From: Arthonia radiata
Taxonomy: Eukaryota; Ascomycota; Arthoniomycetes; Arthoniales; Arthoniaceae
NCBI GenBank assembly: GCA_002989075.1
Contig: PSQN01000003.1
Coordinates: 1,740,340 to 1,804,339, forward strand
DNA: 64,000 nt
Reading direction: 5' to 3'
The notes under the pieces were generated by a model. The model was not told the origin of the DNA. It saw only the letters and a program-made list of their open reading frames with translations, and made no database searches. A program made the translations under genes and the position numbers. Shown in pieces: positions 49,612 to 59,881 of the stretch (positions within the stretch are counted from its first letter, which is position 1; each line of letters begins with the position of its first letter).

Positions 49612-51330
49612 ATGACACTACCCACGGCCCTGACCGACCAGACGGTCCAAGCTGCCGCAGTCAAGGCTCGAAAGGAGAGGATATATACTAGAAGAGAGAT
49701 TGAAAACCTGATCGCGCAGGGACGTAGAATCGTCATCGTGGACGGGAAGGTGCTTCAAGTCGATTCATGGTTGCCATTCCACCCTGGCGGTGACAAGGCA
49801 ATCGAGCACGAGGTTGGAAGGGACGCGACAGACGAGGTCACAGCATTGCATTCGCAAGAAACAAAAGAGCGTATGAACGCCTTCCAGATTGGAAGGATAC
49901 AAGGGCCGTGGAGGAATTTCCTACCGCCAATACAAGGAGGCAGCTTCCGCAAGATTTCCCCAACATCGCTGGATTATGTTGAGCAGGATGCGGACACATC
50001 AGCGAGCTCAGACGAATCAGAGACGCCGTCGCCAGTTTTCGACCCGCTTGAGGATTCGAAGGGTGGCCTGCGTCGACGCACCGCAGGGTTCGGTGCTTCT
50101 GATTCTTCGACATCCCTTTCGTCGCTGGACATAGACGAGCAGAAGGAGAAGGTTGGCCTGGATCCGCAAAAGGAGCGCACTCGGCAGGAATTAGACGCTG
50201 ATCTTGCGAAGTACCCTCCGCTGGACAGCGCAATTCAAGCTGACATCGCCAACAAGTACCGCATACTGAATCAGCGGATTAAAGATGAAGGACTATACAA
50301 GTGCAATTATTGGGCTTACGGCGTAGAGTGCGTCCGGTACGCATCGCTGTTTGCTTTGATGCTACTTTTCCTCAACTGGGGCTGGTACGGCACATCAGCA
50401 GTCTTCATGGGCACCTTTTGGCATCAGCTGGTCTTCACGGCTCATGACGCTGGCCATATGGGGATCACGCACAACTTTCAAGTCGACACAGTCATCGGCA
50501 TTATCATCGCTGATTTCCTTGGCGGACTTTCTATCGGCTGGTGGAAGCGTAGCCACAACGTCCACCATATTGTCACTAATTCTCCCGAGCACGACCCGGA
50601 CATTGAGCTCATGCCTTTCTTCGCCATCTCTCATCGCTTCTTCGACAGCTTGACCTCGACTTTCTACAACCGACCAATGACTTATGACGCTTTTGCAAAA
50701 TTCGTGCTTCAATATCAGCACTACCTGTATTATCCGATTCTGTGTTTTGGTCGCTTCAATCTATACGTTCTCTCGTGGGAGCATTTGCTTCGAGGTCTGA
50801 GTCCAAAAAAGGGGATCGCCGCATGGCATCGCTGGCTCGAAATTGCTGGGCAGATTTTCTTTTGGGCATGGTTCGGCTATGGCATTGTCTATTGCTCGAT
50901 TCCCACAAATCTCGAGCGATTGCTGTTCGTCATGGTTTCGCACGCGGTAACCGCGCCACTTCACGTCCAGATAACCTTGTCACACTTCGCGATGTCAACA
51001 TCAGACCTAGGCCAACAGGAGTCTTTCCCACAGAGGATGCTTCGAACAACGATGGACGTTGACTGCCCAACCTGGCTTGACTTCGTCCATGGCGGCTTGC
51101 AATTTCAAGCAATCCACCATTTGTACCCAAGGATACCGCGCCACAACCTGCGGAAGTGTCAAAAATTGGTAATGCAATTTTGCGAGGAGACCGGCATTCC
51201 ATATGCTCTCTATGGATTTGAACAAGGCAATCGAAAAGTTATCGGGCGCCTGGGCGAGGTTGCGAAGCAGGCAAAAATATTGGCGGAGTGTCAGAGAGTA
51301 GCTGCGAAAGACATATTGGAAGGTCACTGA
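49612..51330 (+). CDS. Delta-8 sphingolipid desaturase with cytochrome b5 domain
   Basis: A single-exon gene of 572 aa. The N-terminal cytochrome b5 domain carries the haem motif HPGG at residues 57-60. A Ser/Asp-rich linker (about 120-180) follows, then a membrane-bound fatty-acid desaturase domain with three histidine boxes: HDAGH (278-282), HNVHH (315-319) and QAIHH (499-503), the Gln in the third box being typical of front-end desaturases. The length and the QxxHH box fit fungal delta-8 sphingolipid desaturases that act on the long-chain base of glucosylceramides in the ER; a delta-6-type fatty acid desaturase is less likely. The frame starts at a GTG at 49,606; the first ATG is 49,612. 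The gene sits directly behind a minisatellite. Confidence 0.93.
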   Translation: MTLPTALTDQTVQAAAVKARKERIYTRREIENLIAQGRRIVIVDGKVLQVDSWLPFHPGGDKAIEHEVGRDATDEVTALHSQETKERMNAFQIGRIQGPWRNFLPPIQGGSFRKISPTSLDYVEQDADTSASSDESETPSPVFDPLEDSKGGLRRRTAGFGASDSSTSLSSLDIDEQKEKVGLDPQKERTRQELDADLAKYPPLDSAIQADIANKYRILNQRIKDEGLYKCNYWAYGVECVRYASLFALMLLFLNWGWYGTSAVFMGTFWHQLVFTAHDAGHMGITHNFQVDTVIGIIIADFLGGLSIGWWKRSHNVHHIVTNSPEHDPDIELMPFFAISHRFFDSLTSTFYNRPMTYDAFAKFVLQYQHYLYYPILCFGRFNLYVLSWEHLLRGLSPKKGIAAWHRWLEIAGQIFFWAWFGYGIVYCSIPTNLERLLFVMVSHAVTAPLHVQITLSHFAMSTSDLGQQESFPQRMLRTTMDVDCPTWLDFVHGGLQFQAIHHLYPRIPRHNLRKCQKLVMQFCEETGIPYALYGFEQGNRKVIGRLGEVAKQAKILAECQRVAAKDILEGH

Positions 51331-51779
51331 CTGTGAAACGTCCTGTCGGAAGTAATACAAGCATGAAGCATGAGCAAAGCCATCCTTTTTTCTTTCCCAT
51401 TGTTGAAACACATCTTTATCGGTTTGGGGGAGACCTCGTGAGCACACGGTGGATTCACCCCTCAGTGATATTGAGAGGCTGCTTGGAGAAGAAATGCCTA
51501 CGCGTGATAGGGCCCATCTCAACTTTCAAGTGAGATGAGATGACGCGACAAGACGCGTCAAAGAGGTCGCGCACCGCCCACACTTCAGCTGCGAGACGTT
51601 GGCGTGACGACAAGTCAACCTGTCAACACTTTCGTTTGAGGCCGATTGTTTGCTTGCCCAAACGTTCTTCCCTCTCTCCATTCTCCGTCATGCTCCCCCT
51701 CACCTGAAGCATCCCATTCACTGCAACTCTGTGATGATAATCAAGCTGATAGATCCACGTAAGTCAAATCCTCGTCAGC
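51331..51779. other. Spacer before the 51.8-kb gene
   Basis: About 450 bp. It holds an ACGCGT in a GACGCGTC palindrome near 51,552-51,559. I see no gene. Confidence 0.45.
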
Positions 51780-53059
51780 ATGGGGCTGCTCAAGAGTAAG
51801 AGCCAGAAGCTCAAGAAGATGCTCATCGGGGCCCCTACAGGCGATCGTGAGGTCGAGATGGCCAGCGACCAGCATAGTCGTGGCGATGTCATCAAGCACA
51901 ACATTGTCGACGCCAGCAAACTCGATATTGACGGCATCAATGGCGCTCCTTTCATTGGCAGCGCTCCGTTGGGTCGTAGAGCTACAGCACGCCGCCCAAA
52001 CGAGAGTACGCCCGGCCCTCGTCTGGAAAGTCTTCCCAGAATCCCTCGCACCAGCGACTATCCCAGGTCTCGCCGCAATGGCGTCCACTTCCCGTCCCCC
52101 CGCTACGGCAGCCAACTGTCTCACCGTTACTCAGTCCATGGCCACGAGTGTCACTCGCGTGAAGGCTCGGACCTATCCGATATGGCTTCTCCGGCGCAGA
52201 ATGGTGGGGACCCTCAGACTATGCCCGATCCTGTCGTTCACTCAAACGGAGATTCGGTCGACCAAGGCCTGGGTACTGTCGTTCACCACGAAAGAGTTGA
52301 AGAGGTGCCTCAACATATCGCCATCTACAGCCGTAATCACGCCGACGATTCACCAGCCACAGTCATTGGTTCAGCGAATGGTGCTTCTTCCCCTTCGGAC
52401 CCTCTCACACCTGCCAATGAACAATTCACGACTAGACAGCTCAGTAAGTCAATTGCTTGTATATCCATTGTATTCATGTCTGACGGTGACTACAGTTGAG
52501 AATTACGCTGGTGGCGACCCCTGGGTCTCTGCAGCCAAAGGCTACAAGCTCCTCATGCTTGGCTGCCAGTGGCACACCGTAAAGGCTGACTCCACCACCG
52601 ACGTAAGTATCCAAAATTTGATGTCTTCCATCCCAACAGGCACATCATGCTGACACAAGCATCCAGATTCCGATACTCCGTCGGCGTGTCAACACCGCTA
52701 TCGCTGGATCCCTCCACAAGATTCCTGATCACGACCAGCCAGACTTCGCCCTCGACATCTTGCTCGTCTGGAACAGCGGCAAGTCTCAGAAGTACACCAC
52801 GCTCAACGAGGACAACCTTATGGAATCGCTTCAGACCTTGGAGGACGAGTCCCGCTTCTCATACCTGCAGGTGCTTCCATCAGGCCTGATGAAAGTGAAG
52901 ACTTCAGTGCCCAGGAGCCCGATCAAGAAGAAGCAGCACGCAGAGCAGGTTGAGGCAGGCGCGTCTGAGGTGGATCCGGTTCGAGCAGGTGCGACTGACG
53001 TCGAGATCCCTCTCGACGACATGCTGAAGATCTGCTGGGAGGCGTTCCTCCAGGAGTAG
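51780..53059 (+). CDS. Unrecognised protein with possible N-myristoylation site
   Basis: The model is join(51780..52443, 52496..52602, 52667..53059), 387 aa, with introns of 52 and 64 bp (GTAAGT donors, CAG acceptors). I do not recognise the family. The N-terminus MGLLKSKSQKLKK fits an N-myristoylation signal (Gly2, Ser6, Lys7) followed by basic residues, suggesting membrane attachment. Residues about 20-220 are low-complexity and disordered. From about 222 there is a compact-looking domain: NYAGGDPWVSAAKGYKLLM, GCQWHTVKADSTTDIP, RRRVNTAIAGSLHKIPDH, then ALDILLVWNSG; this could be a small alpha/beta fold. The C-terminus ends in an acidic helix (DDMLKICWEAFLQE). The splice joins keep a smooth reading frame and remove in-frame stops. 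Confidence 0.82.
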
Positions 53060-53464
53060 GTGCACTTCCGAGACGGAAGGAGCGATCGAGACCGTGTGTA
53101 ATGACACGAAGACATGGAGCGCATGCTAATAGATGCTGCACTCTATCACTGCTCTTTGTGAACGCTTCTTCTCCTGCATTGCTGAAAACGCGCTCGTTCC
53201 GACTCTGAGTGCCTAATTATGCAAGCGTTGAGTGCTGTTGCAGCACCCGATGAAAGGCCGCCGGGGCAAGTTCCCGTTGGGAATAAACCCGACCCATAGG
53301 TAAGGTACCAGCGTGCGAGTTTCAAACACGCTAGAATCGTCTCCTCTCGCCGCGAGCCCTTGCGTCCATACCTCGAACATCAAACAAAGCACACCCGCCC
53401 TATCCCCAGCGCCCACCGTCACAATGTCATCGACGCGCTCCTCCATCCAGCCACATCACCAACG
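53060..53464. other. Spacer with promoter of MCP1-like gene
   Basis: About 400 bp. An open frame runs in from 53,360 but starts with TTG. I see nothing else. Confidence 0.45.
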
Positions 53465-54670
53465 ATGTCACTCCACCGCATAGACACCGACGCCTCAACC
53501 GCCTCCTTCACCACCGCCCGCAGCTCCATCTCCTCCAACCCCTCCGACGACACCTCTCAACTCTCTCCACGTGCCTCCCTCCTCTCCTCGCAACGCTCGA
53601 ATAGCAACACATCCTACTCCACCTTTCCCCCCTCCCGCTCGAACTCCTACGCCCCCGCTCGCTCCTCGACCCTCTCAACCACCATGTCCGCCTCCGACCC
53701 CCTCGACGACATCGAGCGCACCGCCTCCGGGCTCGAAGTCCTCGCGCCCTCGCCCACCGAGCCCGCCACGCCCGACTCCGCCCCCTCCTCCCCCACTTCT
53801 TCCAACAGTAACTTAAAGCAATCCTCCTCCTTCCTGGGCCTCCGCCGCCAGTCCCCCGCCCAACTCCTGCACTCCCTCCAAAAATACAGCTCCTACGCCT
53901 TCTCCGTCTTCGCCGCCTTCCACATCACCAACACCGCCATCCTGCCACTGGCGCAGCGCCTCTTCTCCAATAGCAACACAGCCGCCACGCAGTCAGCGTC
54001 GCAGTACCTCCTCCTCACGCGGCCGTACTATCAGAGTCCGTACCTCGAGCCCGTGGTGGTGGTGATACCGCTGCTCACGCACATCGCGTCGGGCATCGCG
54101 TTGCGCGCGTATAAGCGGCATATCCTGCTCAAACACTACGGCGGGTACACACCTTTATTACCTGCGTACTCGAAAGAAGAGAGGCAGAGATGGCGGAAGG
54201 CGCCCTGGCCGAAGCTGAGCTGGCAGAGTGTCGCGGGGTATGTCGCTGTGCCGTTGGTGTTGACACACAGCTTTATTACGCGCGGGCTTCCGCTGAAGGT
54301 CGAGGGGGGGAGCAGCAGTATTGGTTTGGATTATGTGAGCCATGGGTTTGCGATCGCGCCGAAGGTGCATTTATTGGCGTATGGGATGCTGGTGGGGGTC
54401 GTGGGGAGTCATGTGGTGTGGGGATGGGCGAAGTGGATGGGTGTGGCGCCGGGGGAGCGAGTGCCGGGAGAGACGAGGGATCGGGAGTTGGAGAGACGGG
54501 CGAGGTGGTGGGGTGTTTGGGGAGTTGCGGCGGCGGTGGTCGGAGTGTGGATGGCTGGGGGATTGGGTGTAGTGGGACGCGCGGGGCTGGAGGGGCGCGT
54601 GGGAGGCTGGGTGGGGAGGGTGTATGATCAACTGTATGCGCAGCTACCGGGGCTGGCACGGTGGGTGTGA
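53465..54670 (+). CDS. MCP1: Mcp1-like mitochondrial outer-membrane protein (DUF1691)
   Basis: A single-exon gene of 401 aa from the ATG at 53,465. The first 130 residues are Ser/Thr/Pro-rich and disordered. From about residue 140 there are several hydrophobic spans with conserved patches: LQKYSSYAFSVFAAFHITNT, PLLTHIASGIALRAYKR, WPKLSWQSVAGYVAVPLVL TH, and DYVSHGFA. These match the DUF1691/Mcp1 family, in which yeast Mcp1 is a mitochondrial outer-membrane protein that recruits Vps13 and rescues ERMES defects. The disordered head may hold a Vps13-binding motif of the PxP type, but I cannot point to it. The second half of the gene is very G-rich. Confidence 0.85.
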   Translation: MSLHRIDTDASTASFTTARSSISSNPSDDTSQLSPRASLLSSQRSNSNTSYSTFPPSRSNSYAPARSSTLSTTMSASDPLDDIERTASGLEVLAPSPTEPATPDSAPSSPTSSNSNLKQSSSFLGLRRQSPAQLLHSLQKYSSYAFSVFAAFHITNTAILPLAQRLFSNSNTAATQSASQYLLLTRPYYQSPYLEPVVVVIPLLTHIASGIALRAYKRHILLKHYGGYTPLLPAYSKEERQRWRKAPWPKLSWQSVAGYVAVPLVLTHSFITRGLPLKVEGGSSSIGLDYVSHGFAIAPKVHLLAYGMLVGVVGSHVVWGWAKWMGVAPGERVPGETRDRELERRARWWGVWGVAAAVVGVWMAGGLGVVGRAGLEGRVGGWVGRVYDQLYAQLPGLARWV

Positions 54671-54839
54671 TGATGACGGAGGGAAGAGGGAGCAGGGAAG
54701 GTTTCACGGTTGTGAATAGCATAGCGTAGGGCATCATGGGAAATTACACGACTCTGGCTAAACAAGGACATTACATCAACTCGTGCGATTCGTGTCTGTC
54801 GTAGTTATACAAATGCCCGTACAGGGGCAGAATTAGATG

Positions 54840-56504
54840 TCAGCTCCGCTTCCCCAGCTCGACGTCTGGCTCCCCCGTGGGGCCCAAGTCATCCTCCCAA
54901 TCGCCGTTGCCTAGGACTTTCCGACCGACGAAGATGCCTGCAGCGGTGACGACACAAGCGCCGAGGAACCAGCCTTCGAACCACTGCTCGACGAAGCTGG
55001 CGTCGAGCGGCGCTCCGAGTGCACCTTCAATCACGCTGCCCATCTCTCTGGGCAGATTCGATCTCAACAGCAGCGCGGACGAAACGACGTAAGTCCCACT
55101 GATCTGTGCGACCAGCAGCGCAAGATTTTGCTGCGCGCTATGCAGCAGGCGCTGTGGTGTGAAGCGAGAGAATAGCAGGACTGTCTGAAGAACGGCATTG
55201 AAGGATGCCAGAAGCATGAGCCCGGACAACAGAAAGCTGATCTGACGTGACCAGGCTGCGCGGTCGATGCTTGGATCCCAGTGTTTCGCAATGATGGATA
55301 GGAAATTGTTGATGGGATCACTTGTGGAGAAGCTGGTCTTCTTGCCGGGACCGAACCAACGGCGGAGTGTGGTGAGTGAGGTTGCGGCGATGCGGTAGAC
55401 GCAGTAGATACTGAAGACGTATGAGGCGGTTAGGAAGAGGCGGCCAACGGCCGTGGAAGCTTGCTGCTGGGCGTCGCGACGGGAGCGTAACAGGCGTACT
55501 GAGGTCGAGAGTGACTGCTGCATCGTCTCCAGACCGTTGATTTCGAGACGGAGCGAAGCGACCTCGGTCGTGTCGTTGTTGCCGCGGACAGCATTTAGCA
55601 TGCGGCTGGCGAAGCCGCCCGTGGTGGCAGACGGTGAGTCGGTCATCTTGCGCTCGAGCGCCCGAAGACGCGACTCTTTCGCTTGTAGCAGATCTGTCGT
55701 CGCGTCCAGACCAGCCTGCTTCCGCGCGACATCCGTCTCTAACACCAGTCTTTTCTTGATCCCGAATGTTTGCCACAGTGATGAGACAGCAGCGAACCCA
55801 GCAAGTGATGCCATGAGTGAGATACCTATGATGCCGATGCGCTCGAGCATACCCTCGGACAAGCCATGGTGCTGCCATTGATATTTGTTGTGGTTTTCAA
55901 AAGGGTGTGTGCCCAACACTGCGCGGCCGAACCACCAGAAGAGCGTCAGCCAGGCGAGAAGGCCCGCGACATCGAGGAGCCATGCTACGACGCGTGTATT
56001 CTTGCCGAGTCCGCTGAATCTCCAGCCGGCAGCTGAGGTGATGGTGTGGATCTCTAGCGCCGGTATGACTACGACCAGAGAGACTAAAAGGATGGAGATT
56101 GTGATCTGGAGAGCGTTGGAGCGGGCGTAGGGATTAAGGAGGTTCGAGATCTCGCAGAAGATGAGCTCCGCGAGCACAGCGGAAAGTGCGACGGTGGTAG
56201 AGAAGGCAATGGGAGCGGCGTGGTCGAACAGCGCGCCAGTCCAAGAAGCTAAGATCTGAGGAATGCGTGAGACTCGGAATGGGGGCCTCCGGACACGAAG
56301 GCCATTATCGCGGGACGCGCTGCTGGCTTGTCCTGACAGCAGTGGGAAGAGCGTCTTCCAGGCGAGTATGGAGACTGCAACAAACGTGAGCGCGAAGGGC
56401 GCGGTGGACACAGCTATCTCAGGTCCGAACGGTTGGATACCCCTCCGTAGATGGGATACGCCGAGGTGGTCTTCATGCTTCCGGGATGAGGTGAGGCCAA
56501 ACAT
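54840..56504 (-). CDS. GPR89/Golgi pH regulator-like multi-span protein
   Basis: A single-exon gene of 554 aa with about eight or nine hydrophobic spans. The order fits the GPHR/ABA-GPCR family: N-terminal spans (ALTFVAVSILAWKTLFPLL; AFSTTVALSAVLAELIF), a central coiled coil (about 255-345, with KKRLVLETDVARKQAG and LRALERKM), then the C-terminal ABA_GPCR-type region (SYVFSIYCVYRIAATSL; QISFLLSGLMLLASFNAV; AQISGTYVVSSALLLRSNLP; FVEQWFEGWFLGACVVTAAG). Family members act as anion channels controlling Golgi pH (human GPR89) or as G-protein-like receptors in plants (GTG1/2); the fungal role is inferred. The start ATG at 56,504 gives a usual length. Confidence 0.88.
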   Translation of the reverse strand: MFGLTSSRKHEDHLGVSHLRRGIQPFGPEIAVSTAPFALTFVAVSILAWKTLFPLLSGQASSASRDNGLRVRRPPFRVSRIPQILASWTGALFDHAAPIAFSTTVALSAVLAELIFCEISNLLNPYARSNALQITISILLVSLVVVIPALEIHTITSAAGWRFSGLGKNTRVVAWLLDVAGLLAWLTLFWWFGRAVLGTHPFENHNKYQWQHHGLSEGMLERIGIIGISLMASLAGFAAVSSLWQTFGIKKRLVLETDVARKQAGLDATTDLLQAKESRLRALERKMTDSPSATTGGFASRMLNAVRGNNDTTEVASLRLEINGLETMQQSLSTSVRLLRSRRDAQQQASTAVGRLFLTASYVFSIYCVYRIAATSLTTLRRWFGPGKKTSFSTSDPINNFLSIIAKHWDPSIDRAAWSRQISFLLSGLMLLASFNAVLQTVLLFSRFTPQRLLHSAQQNLALLVAQISGTYVVSSALLLRSNLPREMGSVIEGALGAPLDASFVEQWFEGWFLGACVVTAAGIFVGRKVLGNGDWEDDLGPTGEPDVELGKRS

Positions 56505-57090
56505 GAGGATGTCTGGTTACTTTGGCGGGGGACTTTGGCAGCAACGACATATCAGACGCTGCGCGACCAGCACACAGATGTTTCTAGACAATGAAGAAGA
56601 CGAGACGAGGGGGGAAGACGTGGAATGTGTTCAGACGAGATGAAGCGGACTTGGAAGGAACAGCTGGCCCGCGCGTATACCCGCCGGCCGAGAACCGCGG
56701 ACATCGGGCAGTAACCTAGTTTGCTACATATTTACTACCGCCGTGAAATGGCCAAGAACAAGGTGGAAGAGACCTGACGGGAGCCCGAGAATGAGGTGGG
56801 AGTGGAGGGTCGACAACAGACCGATGTCCTGGAGGACAAGGTTGAGGTCGTGCTGAAGCAGACTGAGTCAATTCACGCTCGTGACAGCCTTATTCTCATT
56901 GAGGAGTTTATCAACGGCTTGGTTGCTTCATGAACGACAGGCCCGTTTGGATGGACGGTCATGAATTCATATGGACAGACTCGGGCCTGCTCTGATATGC
57001 ATTTTTTGCAAGGTGTGTCGTTTCGAGTCTTATGCTATCGTCGTAGTATGCTTCCAAATTCATGTTTCCCAACTCCACGAAAGATGCCAC
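56505..57090. other. Spacer with a short interrupted frame
   Basis: About 590 bp between the GPR89-like and profilin genes. It includes a coding-like 61-codon plus-strand frame at 56,748-56,933 that has one in-frame TGA at its tenth codon (see findings). No other feature. Confidence 0.45.
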
Positions 57091-57779
57091 TCAGTATCCG
57101 ACCTTGATGAGGTAGTCGGCCAACTGCTCCACCACATTCGCCGCATTGCCCGGCTGGACGGTCTCTGGGTAGTGAGCGACGAGGAGTGCTTGGGTTGTCT
57201 TCACGATGATGATCCCATCGCGACCCTGCGCCATACGTTAGCAGTCCGATAATGCTCCTTCAGGTTTCTTGGACGGTTACATACCTTCTTGCCGTAGAGA
57301 CTTCGCTCATCCGCCTTCAACGTGACGAACCGCTCACCAGCAATGTGGATGCCTGTGCTCTGGACCTGCTTCACGCCGTTCTCATCTCCCTTGTCAGCGA
57401 AAGCTGTGACGACTTCTTGTAGCTCTTGCGGTGTGACCTAGCAGGATATTTGTCAGTCCCGTGAACAATGCTTTGGCGTTGATGCTCTGCTCTGCTCTCG
57501 GAATGGTGAAGTCCCCTGCATTGAGGTTTGCGTCTTTGCTGCTGCGGCGTTTACGTACGTTGAAGCCTGCGGACGTAGCCCAGACACTGGATCCCTGCGA
57601 ATCGAAGATGGCCGCCTTGTCGAGCTGCTGGGTGCCGACCAGTCTATAGGTGGTTTGTCAGAAGCTCCTTTCCCAAAGCCCGTACATTAGGTCGTACCGC
57701 TCGTCAACGTAAGCTATTTAGCCTTGTCAGCAATCGAGCGCGATGCATCTTCACGGTTAATCGCACCTTGCCAAGACAT
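57091..57779 (-). CDS. PFY1: Profilin
   Basis: Profilin binds actin monomers, poly-proline and phosphoinositides and feeds formin-driven filament growth. The model is complement(57091..57225, 57285..57437, 57559..57643, 57698..57713, 57767..57779), 133 aa, with introns of 59, 121, 54 and 53 bp, all GT-AG. The first two exons are only 13 and 16 nt. Splicing gives MSWQAYVDERLVGT at the N-terminus (the conserved W-Y actin/poly-Pro face), [47 protein letters not shown] and the C-terminal ADYLIKVGY. Length and order match fungal profilins over the whole protein, so the multi-exon model is firm. Confidence 0.96.
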
Positions 57780-58257
57780 ATTGAAGATTCTGCAGTGACC
57801 GGCGTTGTGGCGTTCGCGTCAGTAAGGTTGTGGAAAGATTTGATGGGCACGTAGAGTGTGCAAGAGGACTGTGAGTTGTGCAGCTAGGTGACGGACGCAG
57901 GAGTTGTAAGAAGGTGAAATGGAGTTGAAGGGCACGGCTCGAATGCAGAAGGTTGCCCCACTCGCAACCGTTGCTGCAGCCTCAAAAAGTCGTCAACAAA
58001 GTGGGGGCATTCTTTTCATTGTCTGCCCAACTCCTCGTCCATCTGACACAAATGGGTCACAGGATGGTTTTCAGATCTAATTGATTGCGTTTGCTAGTCT
58101 CGCAGAATTACTTCATGTCTAGCATAGCGCGCTGCCACCTGCTCTGATGCGTTGGCCCAAGCACCCTCCTCGTCTCTTAAGTATTCTTACACCGCAGCCA
58201 TTATTATTGCCCTCCATTTGGGAGCCATCACACATTCACGCTCCGCCATGTCAGTTG
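57780..58257. other. Upstream region of profilin
   Basis: About 480 bp between profilin and the RNPS1-like gene, both on the minus strand. It holds the profilin promoter. I see no further gene. Confidence 0.45.
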
Positions 58258-59286
58258 CTAGTATCGACGCCGATAACCACCCCTATTTGGGCTGCGCTCC
58301 CTGTCGCTGTACCTGTCATAGCTCGGGCTCCTCCTGTGTCCACCACGCCCACCTCTACCACCACCTCTACGGGGCGGCGGTGACGGGCTGTCGCGTCGCC
58401 GATAGCCACCACGTCGAGGCGGCGGACTGCGCGAAGGCGATCGAGAGAACGATCTGGACCGAGAAGGGCTCCGTCGGCGCGGCGGTGGCGAGTAGCTTCG
58501 CCGTGGTGACCGGGACCGTGAGCGCGTCAGAGATCTTGGTCTGTATGTGTCCAGTGCGTCTCGTCCGCCTCGCGCGCTTCTTGGAGGAGGCGAATAGCGG
58601 CGTCGAGGAGGCGATCGATACCTGGGTGGTGGCGGACCTGGCGGCGGACCACGAGAATAGGGAGGTCCGCGGTCGTTGTAGCGTTCAATATGTGTCTCCA
58701 GGCGTCGCGACGGAGGCGGCGAGAGGGAGAATTTGCGACGCGGAAGAACAATGGAGACGTTGATAACAGCGCCGTCGACTTGCGCCTCATGCATGTGCGC
58801 AATGGCTGCTTCAGCCTCTTCCATATCCTCGTACAAGATGAATGCTGTTCCTCGATTGGTATAAACTGTTCCAAGTCAGTAATACGTCGCTACAAGCTCA
58901 CGGTCATACGCACACTGTCTGTTCATTGGCAGATCGACCTCTCGAACACGCCCATACGCGCCGAAGATCTCACGCAAGTGATCTTCATTGACGTTCTTCG
59001 TGAGCTTCTCAATCACGACCTTCGCGCTCCGTCGGATCGGCGATCGCCTCGGAGGGTTCCTTGAATCGTTTCGACCTCTGCCTCTCGAGCGACTGCGGCT
59101 GCGCGAGCGGCTCATGTCCATACTGCGACGCTCTCTGAAGCCATTCGCCCTTGGGGGTGGGCTGCGAGATCGTGACCGGCTGCGGGAATGTCGTGGAGAG
59201 CGAGAGTCGCGACGTGGCGGCGAGCGAGAGCGGGGTGAGCGTGCAGGGATTGGTGAGCGACCGCGGGAGAGGCTGCGCGATGCCAT
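58258..59286 (-). CDS. RNPS1: RNPS1-like SR-related splicing factor
   Basis: The model is complement(58258..58865, 58914..59286), 326 aa, with one 48-bp intron (GTGCGT...ACAG, branch TACTGAC). Residues 1-85 are an RS-rich domain with many RSRS repeats. The RRM spans about residues 88-166: RNP2 VVIEKL, then KNVNEDHLREIFGAYGRV, MNRQFYTNRG, RNP1 RGTAFILY and a characteristic EAEAAIAHMHEAQVDGA helix that marks RNPS1. The C-terminus is RS- and RGG-rich. In animals RNPS1 is a nuclear exon-junction-complex/ASAP component that influences splicing and mRNA decay. The frame upstream opens with TTG at 59,292, so the ATG at 59,286 is used. Confidence 0.93.
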
Positions 59287-59881
59287 TCTCAATTAAGAGC
59301 TGCGGTGAAGTGAAGCAGAGTGCTGTGATAGCAGAATCTCCAGGTGAGCTTTTCCAGTCCGCGTTCGAAAGACGGGAGCAGACAAAGCAGCGAGGCAGCG
59401 TTCGCTCATCCGGGTCAAGCTGCGTGCGGGAATGCTATCGGCAAGCGCAAGGCTATCGATATTAGGAGGAAAGGTGATCAGAGCAGATGTAAACATTCAC
59501 GTTATGAAAGTGATCAACGAGCTGTTGCCCTGGGCTGGCTTCTGTTGGTAGGGCCGAGTCAGGTTGCAAAGCCGCCCCACGCAAGTCTACCGTCGCCACT
59601 ACAGCTTCTTGTGCTCTCACTTCTCCGCTGTTGCCACTCCTTCAGTATCGTCAGTGCTACTGAACGAGTCTGTCCCCATCGTTTTGGTCGATGAATCCAC
59701 TCATTCATACATTGTGTCACTTCCCATGCAAGCTCTACTGACCTAGCAGTGAAGCCGCTCCACCTTACTCCGATCACCCGTCCTCGGCGTACATCATTGC
59801 TCTGATCCTCATATGAGAAGTCCCAACTACCAGATATATCTGTCGCGCTTCTCATCCTGTGCCTGTATCGAGTTATCAGTG
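59287..59881. other. Divergent promoter between RNPS1-like and cupin genes
   Basis: About 600 bp with a C/T-rich patch near 59,600-59,650. An in-frame earlier ATG for the cupin gene lies at 59,813. I see no other feature. Confidence 0.45.
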
